Of a stretch of DNA of 52,839 nucleotides, positions 20,396 through 31,205 are shown piece after piece. The notes below the pieces were generated by a model. The model did not search any database, had not been told where the DNA came from, and worked only from the letters and a program-made list of their open reading frames with translations. The DNA comes from Priapulus caudatus (taxonomy: Eukaryota; Priapulida; Priapulimorpha; Priapulimorphida; Priapulidae), in the NCBI RefSeq assembly GCF_000485595.1, contig NW_014577076.1, forward strand, positions 549,921-602,759, in the 5' to 3' direction. The stretch's first letter is position 1. Every line of letters begins with the position of its first letter. A program made the translations under genes and the position numbers.

Positions 20396-20518
20396 AAGCC
20401 TGGCGTCTATATACGAATATCACAGGATATAACTAGCTACGTATCGGCTCAGTATACTGGGAATAACCGGTTCTATATAGATCTCCAAACATCACGCACT
20501 ATGACTAGAGAGAGGCTC
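20396..20518 (+). repeat. 123-bp direct repeat, copy 2
   Basis: See 20013-20135. The repeat ends at the same base, GGCTC, in both copies, after which the sequences are unrelated. Confidence 0.7.
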
Positions 20519-20990
20519 ACGATTATGCTTATAACCAAGAGCGCATTGACACATGACCATTGGTGATGGATCGGATTTGATTACAAAGACAAACTAATCA
20601 TCGGTTATTTTTCCTATTTTAATCGTCACATGAACTCGTAATCGAAAGGCTGCAATTTATCGGTAATAAAATCTGTACATGTACCCGTACTCCCGTCAAA
20701 CAATCATTGACAGATCATATCTCACGATTCACTTTGCTTTGGAACTCTTTTTAGATTATTCTTGATGGCCGATTTGTAAATTTTACACAAAAGTTGTTGT
20801 TTTTTCTCAAGAAAATTATAGCTATTTATTTCCTAACTGTTATTTCCTAGGATTTTGTATATTGGAACTGTCGCTATCGATTCACGCTGAGATAGTATAT
20901 CTTCAGGATACAAGTTGGATACTTTCCAGAAAGAACTTGAAGCACCATGGATCACAACGGCACCTTAGACGTTAGCGGCGACCCCGTCCC

Positions 20991-21259
20991 GTCCCGTCCG
21001 CAAAATTTTTTTTCCCACTTGAGTTCCGGACCACAGCCAATCAGCGCACTCCATTCACTCGACTTTCTCGATGCAACCTGAATGCACTGATCAATGTAAA
21101 ATGAATACCTCCTATCCCTAACCGAACCCTAACCTTAACACGTAACCGAACCCTAACACTAACAATAATCCAACCCTATATATAAGAACCATTTATTACA
21201 AAACACTATCTATGGTGGGTCCGGAACTCAAGTGGGAAAAAAAATTTCGCGTCCCGTCC
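20991..21259. mobile_element. 251-bp MITE (Mutator-like?) with 9-bp TSD and a paralogous empty site
   Basis: GTCCCGTCC at 20991-20999 and 21251-21259 flank an element whose ends are ~34-bp inverted repeats (G.AAATTTTTTTTCCCA, then CTTGAGTTCCGGACC). The duplicate block at 21908-21930 continues GTCCCGTCC directly into AACCCCC with no insertion, which gives the empty site. A 9-bp duplication suggests a Mutator-type transposase, although the flank itself is a GTCCC repeat. Confidence 0.75.
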
Positions 21260-21544
21260 AACCCCCCCCCCCCCGCTGTATGGTATAATGTGTCTAACTT
21301 GTATCCTGAAGAAATCACTACGAAATAAATAACTGTAATTTTCTTGAGAAAATGCAGATAAAAGGCAGAAGTAAGACGTAAGCATGTTAGAAGTAAAAGC
21401 ACACGGATACCCATGCAGATAGAGAAAATTATGAATATAGAAAAATAGAATGAGTGTCCATTTTTTTATTTTGCCAGTTTTCGAGAGCATATGTTTCTTT
21501 TTCGGGCTTCGCAACGTTGTTATTGTTATATAGCTCGGAATAAG

Positions 21545-21775
21545 CCAAATAAATTGTGGTCACAAAGTATGGAAAAGCCGACGTTTGTTGCTCTTAATTT
21601 ATTTGCTGTCAGGGTAATTTGAAACTTGTTTACATAGTTTTAACCTGTGCACTACTTGATTGTCGTACCCGCGAGAACGAGAGATGCCCCTTCATTATCG
21701 ATCACGTTTGTGCAATTACTTACATTGAAGTACAAATTGAACATATCCTTTCTTATTTACCACCGTTGAGTCATG
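21545..21775 (+). repeat. Dispersed repeat, copy 2 of 16608-16830
   Basis: Same block as described at 16608, here lying between the two copies of the tandem block. Confidence 0.7.
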
Positions 21776-22171
21776 ATTCGTAGGATTTCGTACATTGGAA
21801 CTGTCGCTATCGGTTCACGCTGAGATAGTATATCTTCAGGATACAAGTTGGATACTTTCCAGAGAGAACTTGAAGCACCTTGGATCACAACGGCACCTTA
21901 GACGTTATAGGCGACCCCGTCCCGTCCAACCCCCCACGCTATAGGGAATAATGTGTCTAACTTGTATCCTGAAGAAATCACTACGAAATAAATAACTGCA
22001 ATTTTCTTGAGAAAATACAGATAAAAGGCAGAAGTAAGACGTAAGCATGTTAGAAGTAAAAGCACACGGACACCCATGCAGATAGAGAAAATTATGAATA
22101 TAGAAAAATAGAATGAGTGTCAATTTTTTTATGATGCCAGTTTTCGAGCGCATATGTCTCTTTCTCGGTAC

Positions 22172-22570
22172 GTGTACGTGCACACGCACGCACGCACGCA
22201 CGCACTCACGCACGCACGCACGCGCGCACGTGTACGAGCACACGCACACATGCACGCACGTGTACGCACGCACGTATACGTGCACACGCACACACGCACG
22301 CACACACGCACGCACGCATGCACGCACGTTTACATACACACGCACACACGCATGCATGCACGCAGCTGCACGTGCACACGCACGCACGTCTACGTGCACA
22401 TGCATGCACGCACGCACGTGTACCTGTGCGGCTGTACACACAGTCGCACATACGCACCAACGCACTCATGCACACACGTGTACTTGCACACGCACGCACG
22501 CACACACACACGTATGCACGCACGTGTACGTGCACACGCACGCACGCAGCACGCACGTGTACGTGCACTA
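22172..22570 (+). repeat. (ACGC)n/(CA)n compound microsatellite
   Basis: About 400 bases of CACGCACG and CACACG with CGTGTACG interruptions. Long open frames in all phases are by-products of the 4-base periodicity. Confidence 0.9.
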
Positions 22571-23195
22571 CATAAACAGCGCTTTCTATCAGAACATATG
22601 TGGTCATTCATCTGTAAATGTCAATTAAGCAGCATGCTTCGCTTCTGCCAACCACAACACATAACAAATACGCGTGACCTGATCTATGACGTCACGTGAA
22701 ACATCGATATAGTACACAGATGTTGCTATCTATGGTCTTTGGCAATGCAAAATTGTATGGTATTGCAAAATTGCGCGTTCATTATTGTAGTATAGTGGCG
22801 CCATCCATTGCTGGGTACAATATATCTAGCATATTACAGAAATACCCAGCGTATCGGCTGTTTTGATCGGGTTATTTTCTAACACACGTTATATGAGGTT
22901 GCTTTGTATATAAGTTAGAATGTTCTGTATAATAACCTACGCACGTTTGCTTGCGCGAACAAATGTGATTTTAATGCTTATGGGGACACATTCGAGTGTA
23001 AGCAAGTTGTACCTCCATGGACTGCCTCTAGTGGTTCCAACAGAAAATAAATGTTTGAATATTTTGAAGTATATATAACGAGGATTTTCAAGAGAAAATG
23101 TAAACTTTTACTTGTTTGTAGTTTTAAAACTTTTCTCATGAATATGATAAAATTAAATTAACGACAAGTTGACAATTTTTTCACATGGATTGTAA
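22571..23195. other. Intergenic, nothing recognised
   Basis: AT-rich sequence with no coding or repeat structure that I can support. Confidence 0.3.
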
Positions 23196-23200
23196 AACAC

Positions 23201-23275
23201 AGGCACACACACGCACACGCACACGCACACGCACACGCACACGCACACGCACACACACACACACACACGCATGCA
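23201..23275 (+). repeat. (CA)n/(CACACG)n microsatellite
   Basis: Regular ACACGC hexamers pass into pure CA. Confidence 0.9.
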
Positions 23276-24333
23276 CGCAAACACTATAGAGTGCGTTTCA
23301 CCACCACGCCTATGCGCTTCTTTTGCTTGGGCGTTTAGTTGCATACATGCTATATACGTGTCCTGGCGATGTGTGCATGCTTATTTCTAATTGCAAAGCT
23401 AATCAAATTTCTACAACAATTGAACGCTGATTATAAGTTTTTATTTTAGGCTGTCACACATTATTTTCCTCTTGGCAAGTGCACACGACCGTCTTTTATC
23501 GATCAGTCTTCGTGATCTCAGTCCATGGCCCCATATTGTTGTTAGATTTGCAAACCTACTAACGATTACCCGGCTGAGCTTATTGCTGGTGACTGTAGCA
23601 CGCAATAAGTAATATTTCACCAAATGCGCCTGATCGTAAAAGCATATAAATAATTACGTGCCTGTGACTGTGCGCGCGCGCGTGTGTGCGTGCGTGCGTA
23701 CCTGCGTGTGCGTGTGTGTAAGGATGCATGTGTGCGTGCATGTACGTGTCTTAATGTGTGTACGTGCGAGCATGTAAGCGTGTACACACACTGTTTATTT
23801 ACGTGCGACCGACTATTGCAAGAGTGACGACAGTTCCACGAAGAACCTTCCCAAGCCGATCTGCACAATCTCAATAGACATCTAACAACGAAACAAAGTA
23901 CGTGTACACGGATGGTGAACGAAAACAATCGGCAAAACAATGCCCTGTGGGGCGCAATGCTCGTATAGTGTTCGTGTGTATCCAATTATAGTACGGGCAA
24001 ACAATAGCAGCCGATGAAACACCGTTGCCCCCACAGACATATCCGCTCCCGTTATAGCTATCTCATTCGCAGCTTTATCAGGCCATCATGTGTGCTGTAT
24101 TCGCTAGCAAGCGGAATAGCCGCAACACCTTGATCGGACGCTGTTTCTCTAATGAATATGCAACTGAACGCGCTAACAATCGCTCGCCCGACATCCGTCA
24201 CCGAGGAGGCCCCCTAGAGAACTAAGAGTTACGTCAGAGGGATTTACTTCACGTATAGGCTTTTATCACAAGGTCGGCGTGTGAAATACGTCTAATAAGA
24301 GAAATCCTGGTCGCCATATCGCCTTTCCGATGC
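23276..24333. other. Upstream region of the pentraxin gene
   Basis: Contains a GCGTG/TGTG microsatellite-like stretch at 23670-23770. The last 300 bases are balanced in composition and presumably hold the promoter; no specific factor site is claimed. Confidence 0.4.
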
Positions 24334-24340
24334 TATATAA
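24334..24340 (+). promoter_or_regulatory. TATA box of the pentraxin gene
   Basis: TATATAA about 100 bp before the start codon predicts transcription from near 24365 and a 5' UTR of ~70 bases. A TATA promoter fits a strongly inducible secreted protein. Confidence 0.6.
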
Positions 24341-24436
24341 GCCTCTACTAGCGTAGCTGCGAAGCATTTCATCGCCCAGCGCTGTTGCTGACCGGATAAG
24401 TTACCATCTTCAGTCGACTGAGCTATTACCATAACC

Positions 24437-26119
24437 ATGACGAACATTCAACGCTCTCTGACAGCAGCTACCGTAGCTTTCATTGGTAAGTTTACTTTTA
24501 AATTCATGCAGTATTTATAGACGATCTTGCTTAACCACGTGGGCTCAACCTAGTTTATGTGATAAAATATAACACTTCGAAGTGTGACTCCTTACGTCGG
24601 CGCTTGCGCATTTTATTGTAGAAATTTATATTATTGCCATCTCTCTCTTTCGCACACCCAGTATGATGCAGTTTTTCAATATCCATGTGAATGAGAGCAA
24701 ATCCAAAGAAGATATTGATACTTTCTAAAAATATCTCAGCTGTATATATAACTTGTCGGTTATCTGAGCAATGAAATCGAATTTGAATAAAACTTCATAC
24801 TGCTTTCTCAAATGGTAATGTACGCCTTTCGCCTACGTGTGCGCGAGCAGAGCGAGTGAAAAGCTGACTACTTGCCAATGAATAGAAACGAGACCAATTC
24901 TTAGTTACATGAGCGCTATCATATGATAAGATGACGGTCGGGCGTATTTTCGCAGCTATGCTTCACGCTACACGTGCGTCGTTCGACCTTGGTTGGACGA
25001 CGAAGGACACCGAGAGCTATGCTATATTTCCGGCTGCAATTCCGGAACTCAGCGAATTGTCCGTCTGCTTTTGGATGCGCACCACGGACTGGGACAGTGA
25101 GCTAGTCGTGCTGTCATACGCCACCCCAGACAACGACAATGAAATAGTCATATACCTACCTGGGGAAGACAAGATCCGTTTTTACGTGGCCGGCCAGTAC
25201 AAGTGAGTGAATGTGCAAATACTGCTATTTATATGTTTTTATACGAAGCAAATGAGAAGACATATGTGTAAGGCCATGCGTAAATATTTTTTTTACAAAT
25301 CTTCGATCTACGACTTATATGAAAATATAACAGGCCCGTAGCCAGGGGGGGTTCGGGGGGTTTGAACAACCCCCCCCGCGAGCCCCCCCAAGCAATGTTT
25401 TTCTTTTTATTTGCAAGAATTTCACCTGCAGTCGTCGCTCCATTTTAGTGTAATAAGTGGCAAAATCTCATCTTGGCGGGAGGGTGAACAGTGAACACCC
25501 TCCCACACCCTCCCCCCCCTCGCGTTGGCCTCCCTCGCCTGGTCGCTGCGCCCGCCCGGCAGTGGCGTGTAACAGGGGGGTCCAGGCGAGTCCGCGACCC
25601 CCCCCCCTTGCTCGCGCAGAAAACGCATCTGAGGGAATGTAATTTTAAAAAATTTCTGGGGGATGGCCATTATATCTAACTTCTTTTTCGCAGAGAAGCG
25701 GTAGCTAACGTACGTGACGGGCGTTTCCATCAGATCTGCATGATTTGGCGGAAACAGCTCGGCAACTGGGCGATCTATATCGATGCATCCCGCGCATCAG
25801 CTGGCATCGGGTTAAGCTCCGGCGTAACAATAAAGGTAGGTGACGACGGAAAGGTAACCTGGTATACTTGTGCTAACCAATGCGCTTACGATAATTATAC
25901 GCAGTCTTCGTTCCCGGAAATTCCGAACTATCCAACGTGATTACACAGATCATGTTCTTGGAAATTCCGAATTACCCATCGTCGTTTTCATTGCATCCCG
26001 GCTCTGTTCATATATTATATGCCAGTTTCTCTCGCGGAATTGGAGTTTACCTCGTAAAACATATCTTAATCGCATCTTAAAAGATTACTCTCGATCAAAC
26101 TGTAATCGTATGTATATTG

Positions 26120-26177
<58 letters not shown>

Positions 26178-26210
26178 ACGTACACACAAACACACACACA
26201 CACAACACAC

Positions 26211-26271
<61 letters not shown>

Positions 26272-26516
26272 GTTTTCATTGCATCCCGGCTCTGTTCTCA
26301 GAAACTTCATAATATGATGTTCATATAATTATTATATGCCAGTTCTCTCGCGAATTGGAGTTTACCTCGTAAAACATATCTTAATCGCGCGCCATCGTAA
26401 AGATCATTCTCGATTCAAACTGCAAATCGTAGTATATTGTAACACACACACACAACACACACACACACACACATCACCACACACACACACACACACACAC
26501 CACACACACAGTACAC

Positions 26517-26554
<38 letters not shown>

Positions 26555-26627
26555 ACATACACACACACACCACATACACACACACACCGCGCACACACAC
26601 ACACACACACACACTACACACACATAC

Positions 26628-26699
<72 letters not shown>

Positions 26700-27188
26700 A
26701 CAGTAATTATTATATATATAATAATAGTAATTATATATAACAGAAAAACAAAATGATATAAAGAAACATAATCAATTGCTCGTATTCGTCCATCAAGACA
26801 TAATAGAAGAAAGAAAAACTTTCCCAACAACCGAAAATCGTGTTTATAGGACGACGGTGTGCTAGTCATCGGACAGGAGCAGGACGAGTTGGCAGGCGAC
26901 TTCGACTACAACCAAGCATACATCGGCGAACTGAGCGACCTTAACGTCTTCAACCGGAGCCTCACCGACAACGAGGTCAACGTCATGTCGCGAACGTGCT
27001 ACTACGATGGCGGCAACGTTCTGAGATGGTATGACGTCAGGGGTGGTCTCCGTGGCAACCCCAAGTTCTACTCGCCGACCGCCTGCCAAGGGTTTGACGG
27101 AGAGATGATTAATCGCAATGCAGCGCCAGTGCGCACGAAATCCTTCCTAGCCAGCGACCATTACAACCGCAACGGCGGTGCTATTTAA
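24437..27188 (+). CDS. Secreted pentraxin (C-reactive protein/serum amyloid P type), four exons
   Basis: Exons 24437-24485, 24956-25202, 25694-25835 and 26850-27188 join in frame (phases 1, 2, 0; GTAAG, GTGAGT and GTAGGT donors; CGCAG, CGCAG and TATAG acceptors) to give 258 residues. Exon 1 plus the start of exon 2 encodes a signal peptide (MTNIQRSLTAATVAFI, then AMLHATRA). The fold is the ~200-residue pentraxin jelly roll, which binds phosphocholine or glycans through calcium. LSVCFWMRT, the HQICMIWR version of the HxCxxW signature, and GQEQDELAGDFDYNQAYIGEL followed by LSDLNVFNR are diagnostic. In GQEQD the calcium ligands Glu-Gln-Asp are kept; the later ligand pair appears as Asp and Gln (DFDYNQ), so calcium binding is plausible. 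After the domain there is a ~45-residue tail with two further Cys (RTCYYDGG, TACQGF) that is longer than in mammalian CRP. Confidence 0.88.
25330..25660. repeat. C/G-rich transposon remnants in pentraxin intron 2
   Basis: The left part begins CAGGCCCGTAGCCAGGGGG, a terminus style common to many invertebrate DNA elements. The right part (25562-25637) is an inverted relative of 36874-36950, with CAGATGCGTTTTCTGCGCGAG on the opposite strand and GTGTAACAGGGGGGTCC. Confidence 0.55.
25985..26700 (+). repeat. Two noisy ~150-bp copies each followed by (CA)n, in pentraxin intron 3
   Basis: GTTTTCATTGCATCCCGGCT to TATATTGTA occurs at 25985-26120 and again at 26271-26435, with indels and a ~45-base extra piece in the second. 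Each runs into a CA array (26118-26262 and 26437-26690). The arrays and indel noise suggest slippage or imperfect assembly. Confidence 0.75.
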
Positions 27189-27365
27189 CGCACACAACTA
27201 CCGCCAATGTTGAAATATCGAACGAGCGAGAGAGTCGCTATTACATGTAATGGCAAGGTTGGTAAACCGACTAGAGTGCTCAGAAATGACGTTTCCATAA
27301 AAAGTGGCAATTCAAATATGTTGTGTATGAAATATTATATTATATTATAGCATATTATAGGAATA

Positions 27366-27414
<49 letters not shown>

Positions 27415-28136
27415 TTACATTACATATATATATATATATATATGTGTGTGTATATGATATAAGTAAAACGCACGGACACAAATGAAGATAATATAGCTGA
27501 ATGAAAGTATTTAAATATAAAAATCGAATGAGGTGTTGGAGGGTGGAGGAATGAGATTTTTTTATATTTACCACATACTACAGTGAGCCAATTATGAGGT
27601 TATGGTGTAATAATTTAATTTATGTATATTATTTTTGATGATTAAAATTAGTGTAGGTATACAATTGAGTCGAGCTCATGTCTTTCCTAGCGATCTCTCC
27701 TCACTTCAGAGAATAACATAGCATATAAATCAGAAGTAGATAATAGGAAATAATAGATGATATATATTGTGTAGTTGAACTCGTAGAATATCTATTAAAA
27801 TAATAAAGCTTATGCACTATGTAATTGTAAGATAGTTACTATCACAAGAAAACAATTATAATTTAGGTTGCATTCTAGTTCACATCGATATACAACAATC
27901 AAAATTACCAGGTTATATTGATGTCTAATAATCCTCTATTATTATTATTTTTTAAATAATAAATGAGCTATTTGTAGTACATATCAATGAAAATATGTTC
28001 GATTTATAAGTTATAGTTGCTGAAATTATGAACTGTAATGACAACGTCTATTAACATAATACAAAAATAACACAACGCAAAAAAATAAGACAAGGCCGCT
28101 AATGTGCTAAGCGGTAAATGCTCGTTCGACAGAATC
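27189..28136. other. AT-rich region between convergent pentraxin and glycosyltransferase genes
   Basis: Holds (AT)n/(TATA)n tracts at 27365-27445. The two genes presumably end here from both sides; possible AATAAA sites are too many in this AT-rich DNA to choose from. Confidence 0.4.
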
Positions 28137-29464
28137 TCACACTCCGACGAACTTACTAAAAAATGTCAAGAAAAATTGCTTAGCTTCCTCATTGCCCTTA
28201 ATCATCGTGCTCCACAGGTGAAACGTGTACGCCCCGCGTACGGCCTGTCGCAGGGACTGCTCGCTGAGCGTTGACATGTCGAACATGTAGTCTATAGGGT
28301 AAAACAGCGAAGCTCCGTAGACGAATATCGCTGATTGTGGAGCATCCGCAATCCGCCGCGCGCTCGTAGGGTCGTCTAAGCGTATCGCATTGTTCGGCTT
28401 CTGTTTCCACCACGCTGTGACGCAGTCTGTTAGTAATCGAGGTCCCAGAGCATTGCTGAGCCTTGCGTTGTAGTAGCCTGGTATCTGCCCGATCACGAAA
28501 CGGATGAACGGGTGACCTTTATCGAAGATCATTAAGGCGTTGTTGACGAAATCTTCGTCTTGGAACCCTAAACTATTGCTGAATCCCGCTAGATGGCGCA
28601 GGATGATTATGTCCGTGTCTAAATAAATGCCACCGAATTTGTAAACAAGAACGAGCCGAGCGGAATCTGCAATATGATATTTTCTTGTTTTTCGTGAAGA
28701 TTTCGTGAAAAGTTCCTGGAAAATAATAATGAATTGTGTCGGTTGAACAACTGCAATGCCAGAATAGGTCAGGCAGCAACGCGCTACGCATATTCACACA
28801 CACGCACTCACGCGCGTATCAAATCTCCTTGCAAGCACGCACGCACACATACGCACTCACTCGCACTCACTCACACGCACGCACGCACGCACACACGCGC
28901 GCACGCACGCGCACGCGTGCACACGCATTAACATAGATATGTGATACGTGTATACATACTTCTGGTATACATGTATATATGTCTCAGTGCGCACGCGTGT
29001 GACTTTTTTTCGTAGGTTATATATCTTACTGTAGAGATCGGCAGACCCGCGAACAACTCTGTCAAGTCGAGGGCTTTGTATTGAACGTTGCACTCGAACC
29101 TCGGCGGTTCGTTGCGAAATTTGTCGGCGTCTAGTATCCAGAAATGTACATCGGCGTCTGGATGGAACCTGCAGACGCTTCTCACAGCCAGTGCTGCAAC
29201 TTCCGGCAGTACATCCGCGTTCGTGGTCCACACGAGATGAAACAACAGACGCTGCCTGCTCTCCCCATCGCTTGCGTTTCTGATCGCGTCCGCACTGACG
29301 TGGCCTGTCCCTATGTTGTGAGCAGCAAAGCCTTCGCCGATTTCCCTCTTCCTGGCATATGCGACCAACGTAATTCGTACGAATATGGACACGATTAAAA
29401 GGGTAGTGCACACGGAAAAAACTTTCACCCAGTTAGTTCTCCATCGTAACGGATAGACAGCCAT
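28137..29464 (-). CDS. Lactosylceramide 4-alpha-galactosyltransferase-like enzyme (GT32 family, DXD motif), two exons
   Basis: Exon 1 (29464 to 29030) and exon 2 (28715 to 28137) join in phase 0 with a GTAAGA donor and TTTTCCAG acceptor, giving 337 residues, close to the ~350 of vertebrate A4GALT. Residues ~14-36 form a single membrane anchor (VFSVCTTLLIVSIFVRITLV), so it is a type II Golgi protein. The catalytic domain starts at QRLLFHLVWTTN and continues with the first family block (ALAVRSVCRFHPDADVHFWIL). Exon 2 starts ELFTKSSRKTRKYHIADSAR, then LVLVYKFGGIYLDTD; DTD is the DXD motif that binds the metal and nucleotide sugar. Later blocks are FVNNALMIF and the final TFHLWSTM. Likely donors are UDP-Gal or UDP-GlcNAc with a glycolipid or glycan acceptor; the exact specificity cannot be told. 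The acceptor choice rests on reading-frame continuity and family spacing. Confidence 0.87.
28795..28927 (+). repeat. (CACG)n/(CA)n microsatellite in the glycosyltransferase intron
   Basis: CACACGCACTCACGCACGC-type repeats fill much of the 314-base intron (28716-29029). Confidence 0.85.
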
Positions 29465-30500
29465 ACTCGTTATAAGTCCAGCCTATATCTGGCTGCAAAC
29501 CAAGCGCGCGAAGCGTGTCTGGACGAGCATGTTGTGTGTAGCGAACCATGCAAGCTATTCAGTCACCGGCAATCGCGGGAAACTTGTTCTGTGACCGCGT
29601 GCGGTAAAATGTGAGGGTCATCGCACTTCGGGTAAACATTTGAGAAAATCCTCATCTTCACGAGGACTCCCTAGTAACAGTTACGCAAATTAAATTTATG
29701 TGTAGCGACCAATTGGATACTGTGTCATATATATTTCTAAGCAGCTCTATCACCCGCCTCCCATTTACACGCGCGCCCAGACATACACGCGCAAACGCAA
29801 ATGTGATCCGTACAGTTGGCGTAGAGTTATCTCTATAGCTCGCTACAGAGTAGATCAATTTTTCTTTTTCATTAGTCTTCCTAATGAAAAACTAGCTGTC
29901 AACGTTTTTAAAAATTGTGAAGAGGCGATCGATATATTCTTCTAATATTGGAAACCTTTCTACTAATCACTGATCATTGTTGTCGATCGTGACTATACAT
30001 ACAGGGGGCCTATATGTGCAACTTTATAAGAAAGATAAGGTATCTAAACAGGTAGCACATCTTTTAACAATATATCAAACGTGTTTATAACTTGTTATAT
30101 ACTTTATTGTTGCCTTAAGCGCATACATCGGCATCTGTTCTGTAAACCAGCTGGGGAAAACATATACTCGATCTCTCTTCCCAGATGACTTAAAATTAGT
30201 TGTGGGCTTCTGCGCCCATTTCTTTACTACTTTACGTGTTAATATCAGTAGTGGAATTAGCGCAGTAATACAGTCCTTCTTTGCCACTCTTCTCCCTTTT
30301 CATCTACTGTTCTCTTCATACCTTGTCGCATTTCCTTACTTCATTATATCCTTCTAGTCTCCTTTCGCTGTTTGTCATTTATTCTTGTTCTCTACAACGG
30401 CTGATTGAGTAATATAATGGTTATTTGCGATGGGCGTTATTTTACAGTACTTACTAACGTTACTTAATTGTCCCTCACATTGCCATTTGCTTATTCCCCT
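29465..30500. other. Upstream region of the glycosyltransferase; nothing else recognised
   Basis: The first ~150 bases should hold the minus-strand promoter and 5' UTR; no TATA box stands out. The rest is AT-rich. Confidence 0.35.
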
Positions 30501-30505
30501 CTACT

Positions 30506-30625
30506 ACCTCTCTCTCTCGCGCGCTCTCTCTCGCTCTCTTGCTCTCTCTCGCTCCCTCCCTCTTTCTCTCCCTCACTCTCTGTCTGTCTGTCCTTCGCTC
30601 TTTCTCTCTCCCCCTCTCTCTCGCG

Positions 30626-30690
<65 letters not shown>
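30506..30690 (+). repeat. (CT)n microsatellite
   Basis: Imperfect CT/CTCG repeats pass into ~65 bases of pure CT. It lies ~500 bp upstream of the kinesin start. Confidence 0.9.
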
Positions 30691-30691
<1 letters not shown>

Positions 30692-30699
30692 ATAACACT

Positions 30700-31205
30700 T
30701 TCATTCATTCTTACTAAATAAATATAAATAAATACTACGTTTCACTCCCTATGCTATGTTTACGTTATCGCCTTTCACGTCATTTTGTATTTCCAACTCG
30801 CAAATATTCCGTGTATTAACGCTCACTCACAGTCACATGTTCTCCCATAATCTTGCATTTTCTTATTACGTGTCAACTGTGATGCTAATAATAAGCATGC
30901 CAAACGGGCTATAAGTAGCTGCAAACTAGTCGTAATTTTCAGCTGCTGCCCGAAAGTTAGCATTTCGCGCCGAGGTGTGGCGCATTGATCGCCGAGGGCA
31001 AAGCATTTGAAATTACGTCATCGTAAACCCGTATGTTAGCATGGCGGCATCGCAATTGGTAGCGCGACAGCTCCATTCAAGTCAACATTTTGTGGTTTAT
31101 TAACAATTCTGTATAGCGAAATGCTGTGAAACGTTGTAAACAGATCCAGTTGCGTCCGGCGGAATACGGAAGTCTATATAAAGATAATCAGCATTAACTT
31201 GAGTT
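30700..31205 (+). promoter_or_regulatory. Probable TATA-less promoter region and 5' UTR of the kinesin gene
   Basis: The 250 bases before the ATG contain several CpG words (GCGCCGAGG, GGTAGCGCGACAG, GTCCGGCGG) and no TATA box, the usual picture for a constitutive gene. The start of transcription cannot be placed. Confidence 0.35.

Larger units (their letters stand above)
20849..22140 (+). repeat. Tandem-duplicated repeat blocks (a: 20849-20999/21781-21929; b: 21273-21470/21932-22140)
   Basis: Block a contains GATACAAGTTGGATACTTTC and GATCACAACGGCACCTTAGA. Block b contains GTATCCTGAAGAAATCACTA and GTAAGACGTAAGCATGTTAG. In the second copy the blocks are adjacent; in the first they are separated by the MITE at 21000-21250. 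Confidence 0.8.

Noticed and set aside
21111-21180. Telomere remnant (CCCTAA-like words)
   Set aside because: The units are degenerate and irregular and lie inside a MITE.
22113-22699. Frames of up to 186 codons rich in Thr-His or Cys-Val
   Set aside because: They lie in an ACGC/CA microsatellite, and opposite strands are equally open.
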